Below are positions 5,334 to 7,236 of a DNA stretch of 7,236 nt, piece by piece. A model generated the notes under the pieces. That model was not told the DNA's origin. It saw nothing but the letters and a program-made list of their open reading frames with translations, and ran no database searches. Source of the DNA: Nocardioidaceae bacterium (lineage in GTDB: Bacteria; Actinomycetota; Actinomycetes; Propionibacteriales; Nocardioidaceae); contig JACCYS010000262.1 of the NCBI GenBank assembly GCA_013696365.1, forward strand, positions 1 to 7,236. Reading direction: 5' to 3'. The position numbers and the translations under genes are program-made. How positions within the stretch are numbered: the first letter of the stretch is position 1; the number at the start of each line of letters is the position of its first letter.

Positions 5334-6028
5334 GTGCATTACGAACCAGGTGCAACGCAGATCGGTGAGTACTTGGTCAGCGCTCGGTCGATGGCCGAAT
5401 ACCGAGCGATCTTCGCGCTGACCGACGCAGACCTCCGCGGCAGGATCCTCGACTGCCCCGGTGGCGGCGCCGCATTCACTGCCACCGCCTGTGCCGGTGG
5501 GGCCATGCGATCGCCGCCGACCCCGCCTTCGCATCGCCGGTCGCCGACATCGCTGCCCACGTGGCGGCCGAGGTCGAGCGCACCACCGCCTGGGCGCAGG
5601 CTAATGCGCACCGCTACCGGTGGGACTTCTATGGGGATGTCGACGGCCACGGGCGGGTCCGCGGCGAGGCGGCTCGATTGTTCACTGCCGATCTACACGC
5701 GCACCCAGAACGCTACGTCGCCGCGTCGTTGCCGGACCTGCCCTTCGCCGACGACTCCTTCGACCTGGTGCTGTCGTCGCACCTGTTGTTCACCTACTCC
5801 GACCGTCTCGACCGCGCCTTCCACCGCGCGGCGCTGCTGGAGCTGGCACGGGTGAGCCGCGGACAGGTTCGCGCCTTCCCCCTCGTGAGCCAGATCGGGC
5901 GGCCCGAGACCGAGCTGGTCGAACAGGTGATGGCCGACCTGGCCGCCGCTGACGTCCGTGCGTCGATAAGGGCGGTCGACTATTACTTCGAGCCGGGAGC
6001 AGGCTCTATGTTGGTGCTGGATCCCTGA
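5334..6028 (+). pseudogene. Class I SAM-dependent methyltransferase, frame broken once
   Basis: Read with one correction this is a 231-residue class I methyltransferase. From GTG 5334 the frame gives HYEPGATQIGEYLVSARSMA, then motif I as RILDCPGGGAAF (residues 37-48; D-C-P-G-G instead of the commoner D-x-G-x-G). At the run of four G at 5499-5502 one base is missing; the frame then continues as GHAIAADPAFASPVADIAAH, then AAEVERTTAWAQANAHRYRW, and the post-motif LPDLPFADDSFDLVLSSHLLFTYSD at about residues 133-157, with YYFEPGAGSMLVLDP at the end. The hydrophobic LVLSSHLLF strand and LPF-x-D-x-SFDLV pattern are typical of small-molecule SAM methyltransferases; the substrate is unknown. An actinobacterial family with a D-C-P-G-G motif I exists (recollection). 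It is divergent from the GNAT gene. The intact reading on both sides suggests a sequence error or a recent mutation. Confidence 0.82.
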
Positions 6029-6089
6029 CCCCCCCAATGCCCGACCGGACCGCGCCGTCGCGTGGCTGCACCGAAGGACGAGAAATGAT

Positions 6090-6791
6090 GTGAACCCCGA
6101 CCTCCAAGACTCCTACCTGACGCACCTCCGCCAAGACCTCGACGCGTTTGCCGGCTGCCTGGGCGCGGATCTGTCGACGCCCGTCGAGCACTGCGGCGAC
6201 TGGACGCTGTATGACCTGGCCGACCACCATGGCCGCGGCAGCCTCTGGACGGTGGCTGCCATCACCGAGCGGCGCGGCGACCACCAACCCCCGCCCGCAC
6301 CGCGAGACCCCGGTGCGCTGCGGACATGGTTCGACGACGCGACCAACCAGCTCGCCAGTGCTCTGAGCGTAGATCCCGCCACGCGGGCGTGGACGATCTA
6401 TCCGCCGCCCACGGTCGGGTTCTGGCGGCGGCGCCGATGCCTGGAGGCGCTCGTCCACCGCTGGGACGCCGAGCATGCGCTGGCGATGGCGACCCCGATC
6501 GACTCCGAGCTGGCCGTCGACGGCATCGCCGAGGTGGTGGACACCATGGCGCCGCGACAGATCCAGAGCGGTCGCGCAGCCGAGCCGCAGCATGCCGTGC
6601 GATTTGCGGCAACCGACACCGGCGGCTCCTGGGTGCTGGGACCTGGTGACCCGGTCGCCACCGCCAGCGCCGCAGCCGCCGACCTGCTGCTGATGTTGTG
6701 GGGGCGGCTGCCAAAGCACGGCACAGCCATCCGGTGGGACGGTGATGCCGAGGCCGCGCAGGCTGCGCTGAGCGAGTCACTGGTGCCCTGA
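6090..6791 (+). CDS. Maleylpyruvate isomerase (MDMPI) family protein with C-terminal domain
   Basis: A 233-residue protein with the full two-part architecture of the family. The N-terminal helical bundle (about residues 5-130) has WTLYDLADHHGRGS with the putative metal ligand H46 (H47 is adjacent), and RRRRCLEALVHRWDAEHAL with E119 and H123 as the E-x3-H pair. The C-terminal alpha/beta part (about residues 150-233) shows VRFAATDTGGSWVLG and ASAAAADLLLMLWGRLP, typical of the MDMPI C-terminal (SCP2-like) domain. Members are proposed to use mycothiol or similar thiols; the substrate is undetermined. The start is GTG 6090, with AAGGA at 6074-6078, 11 nt away, somewhat far; no better start is visible. 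It follows the methyltransferase by 61 nt and precedes the LD-carboxypeptidase gene by 18 nt, so it is probably co-transcribed with the latter. It is only distantly similar to the short family member at 3236-3856. Confidence 0.88.
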   Translation: MNPDLQDSYLTHLRQDLDAFAGCLGADLSTPVEHCGDWTLYDLADHHGRGSLWTVAAITERRGDHQPPPAPRDPGALRTWFDDATNQLASALSVDPATRAWTIYPPPTVGFWRRRRCLEALVHRWDAEHALAMATPIDSELAVDGIAEVVDTMAPRQIQSGRAAEPQHAVRFAATDTGGSWVLGPGDPVATASAAAADLLLMLWGRLPKHGTAIRWDGDAEAAQAALSESLVP

Positions 6792-6809
6792 CGCTGGCAG
6801 GATTGGCGC

Positions 6810-7236
6810 GTGCCCATCCGCTATCCCGCCGCATTGCAGCCCGGCGACTGCATCGGGGTCACCTCGCCGTCGAGTGGGGTGGCAGCCGACCTGCAGCCCC
6901 GCCTCGACTTCTGTGTCGACCACCTGCGAGGACGTGGTTTTGAGGTCATCGTCGGCGACTGCATGGACGGCAGCGGGATCGTGAGCGCTCCGGCCGCCGC
7001 ACGGGCCGACGAGCTGACCCGGATGCTGACCGATCCCGAGATCCGTGCGGTTGTCCCGCCGTGGGGAGGAGTGCTTGCGGTCGAGCTCCTCCCGCTCCTT
7101 GACATGCCCGCGCTGGCGTCAGCCGATCCCACCTGGCTGGTCGGCTATAGCGACATGTCGACACTGCTGCTGCCGCTGACCACGATGACCGGCATCGCCA
7201 CAGTGCACGGCCAGAACCTGATGGACACCCCCTACC
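6810..7236 (+). CDS. LD-carboxypeptidase (peptidase S66, LdcA/MccF family), 5' part only
   Basis: The first 142 residues are present; the gene runs off the right edge (family members are about 300-350 residues). It starts MPIRYPAALQPGDCIGVTSP, matching the family's L-x-x-GD-x-I-x-V-x-SPSS opening, continues with a helix leading to LRGRGFEVIVGD, and contains DPEIRAVVPPWGG (residues 75-87, where the family usually reads RGGYG or SIGG) and the nucleophile elbow LVGYSDMSTLL with S114 as the expected catalytic serine. The Glu and His of the triad would lie beyond the edge. S66 enzymes cleave the LD bond of cytoplasmic muropeptides during wall recycling, or, in the MccF branch, hydrolyse microcin-like peptide-nucleotides; PPWGG leans to the MccF-like branch. 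AGGA at 6799-6802 sits 7 nt before the GTG. It lies 18 nt after the MDMPI-family gene and is probably in one transcript with it. Confidence 0.9.
   Translation, partial: MPIRYPAALQPGDCIGVTSPSSGVAADLQPRLDFCVDHLRGRGFEVIVGDCMDGSGIVSAPAAARADELTRMLTDPEIRAVVPPWGGVLAVELLPLLDMPALASADPTWLVGYSDMSTLLLPLTTMTGIATVHGQNLMDTPY

Noticed and set aside
5499..5502. Programmed ribosomal frameshifting in the methyltransferase
   Set aside because: No slippery heptamer with a downstream stimulatory structure was recognised, and the neighbouring gene has two similar one-base gaps, so missing bases explain it better.
6085..6092. ATG-ATG-TGA mini reading frame just before GTG 6090
   Set aside because: Two codons only; it overlaps the MDMPI start and could give translational coupling, but nothing else supports it.

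Overview
The window is a very GC-rich chromosomal stretch (visibly around 70% G+C, with strong third-position GC bias) from an actinobacterium. Four things point there: GTG starts are common; five starts sit 5-7 nt behind a TANNNT-like -10 element, which is the actinobacterial leaderless-mRNA arrangement; two proteins belong to the maleylpyruvate isomerase (MDMPI/DinB-like) family typical of mycothiol-producing actinomycetes; and the LacI and PspC proteins have an actinobacterial look. A Nocardioides-like host is my guess only. I saw no tRNA, rRNA, transposase, integrase, CRISPR array or prophage gene. No gene-free stretch exceeds about 130 bases.

Layout. Positions 1-328 (-) hold the 5' part of a DJ-1/PfpI-type protein. 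It is divergent from an MFS transporter at 392-1573 (+). The transporter converges on two small, basic, mutually paralogous proteins at 1598-1789 (-) and 1860-2042 (-), which form a tandem pair on one strand. The pair is divergent from a LacI-family regulator at 2088-3194 (+), and the two sides share a short promoter region carrying overlapping -10 elements on both strands. Next come, all on +, a short MDMPI-family protein (3236-3856), a 60-residue PspC-domain membrane protein (3914-4096) and a HIT-family protein (4149-4640). The HIT gene converges on a GNAT acetyltransferase (4658-5207, -) across a perfect 7-bp hairpin. A class I methyltransferase (5334-6028, +), a full-length two-domain MDMPI-family protein (6090-6791, +) and the start of an S66 LD-carboxypeptidase (6810 to the right edge, +) complete the window.

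State of the genes. The GNAT gene needs two single-base insertions, and the methyltransferase one, to restore full family-like proteins. All three breaks lie within about 630 bases and in GC-rich or homopolymer contexts. Either two neighbouring genes are decaying or this part of the sequence carries indel errors; the intact downstream protein sequence in every case favours errors or very recent damage.

How the genes relate. This looks like housekeeping and accessory filler (stress, efflux, detoxification-type enzymes, cell-wall recycling) in mostly single-gene transcription units, not one pathway. The only tight regulatory unit is the LacI regulator with the divergent pair of small paralogues. 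The paralogous pair is the best candidate for something undescribed.
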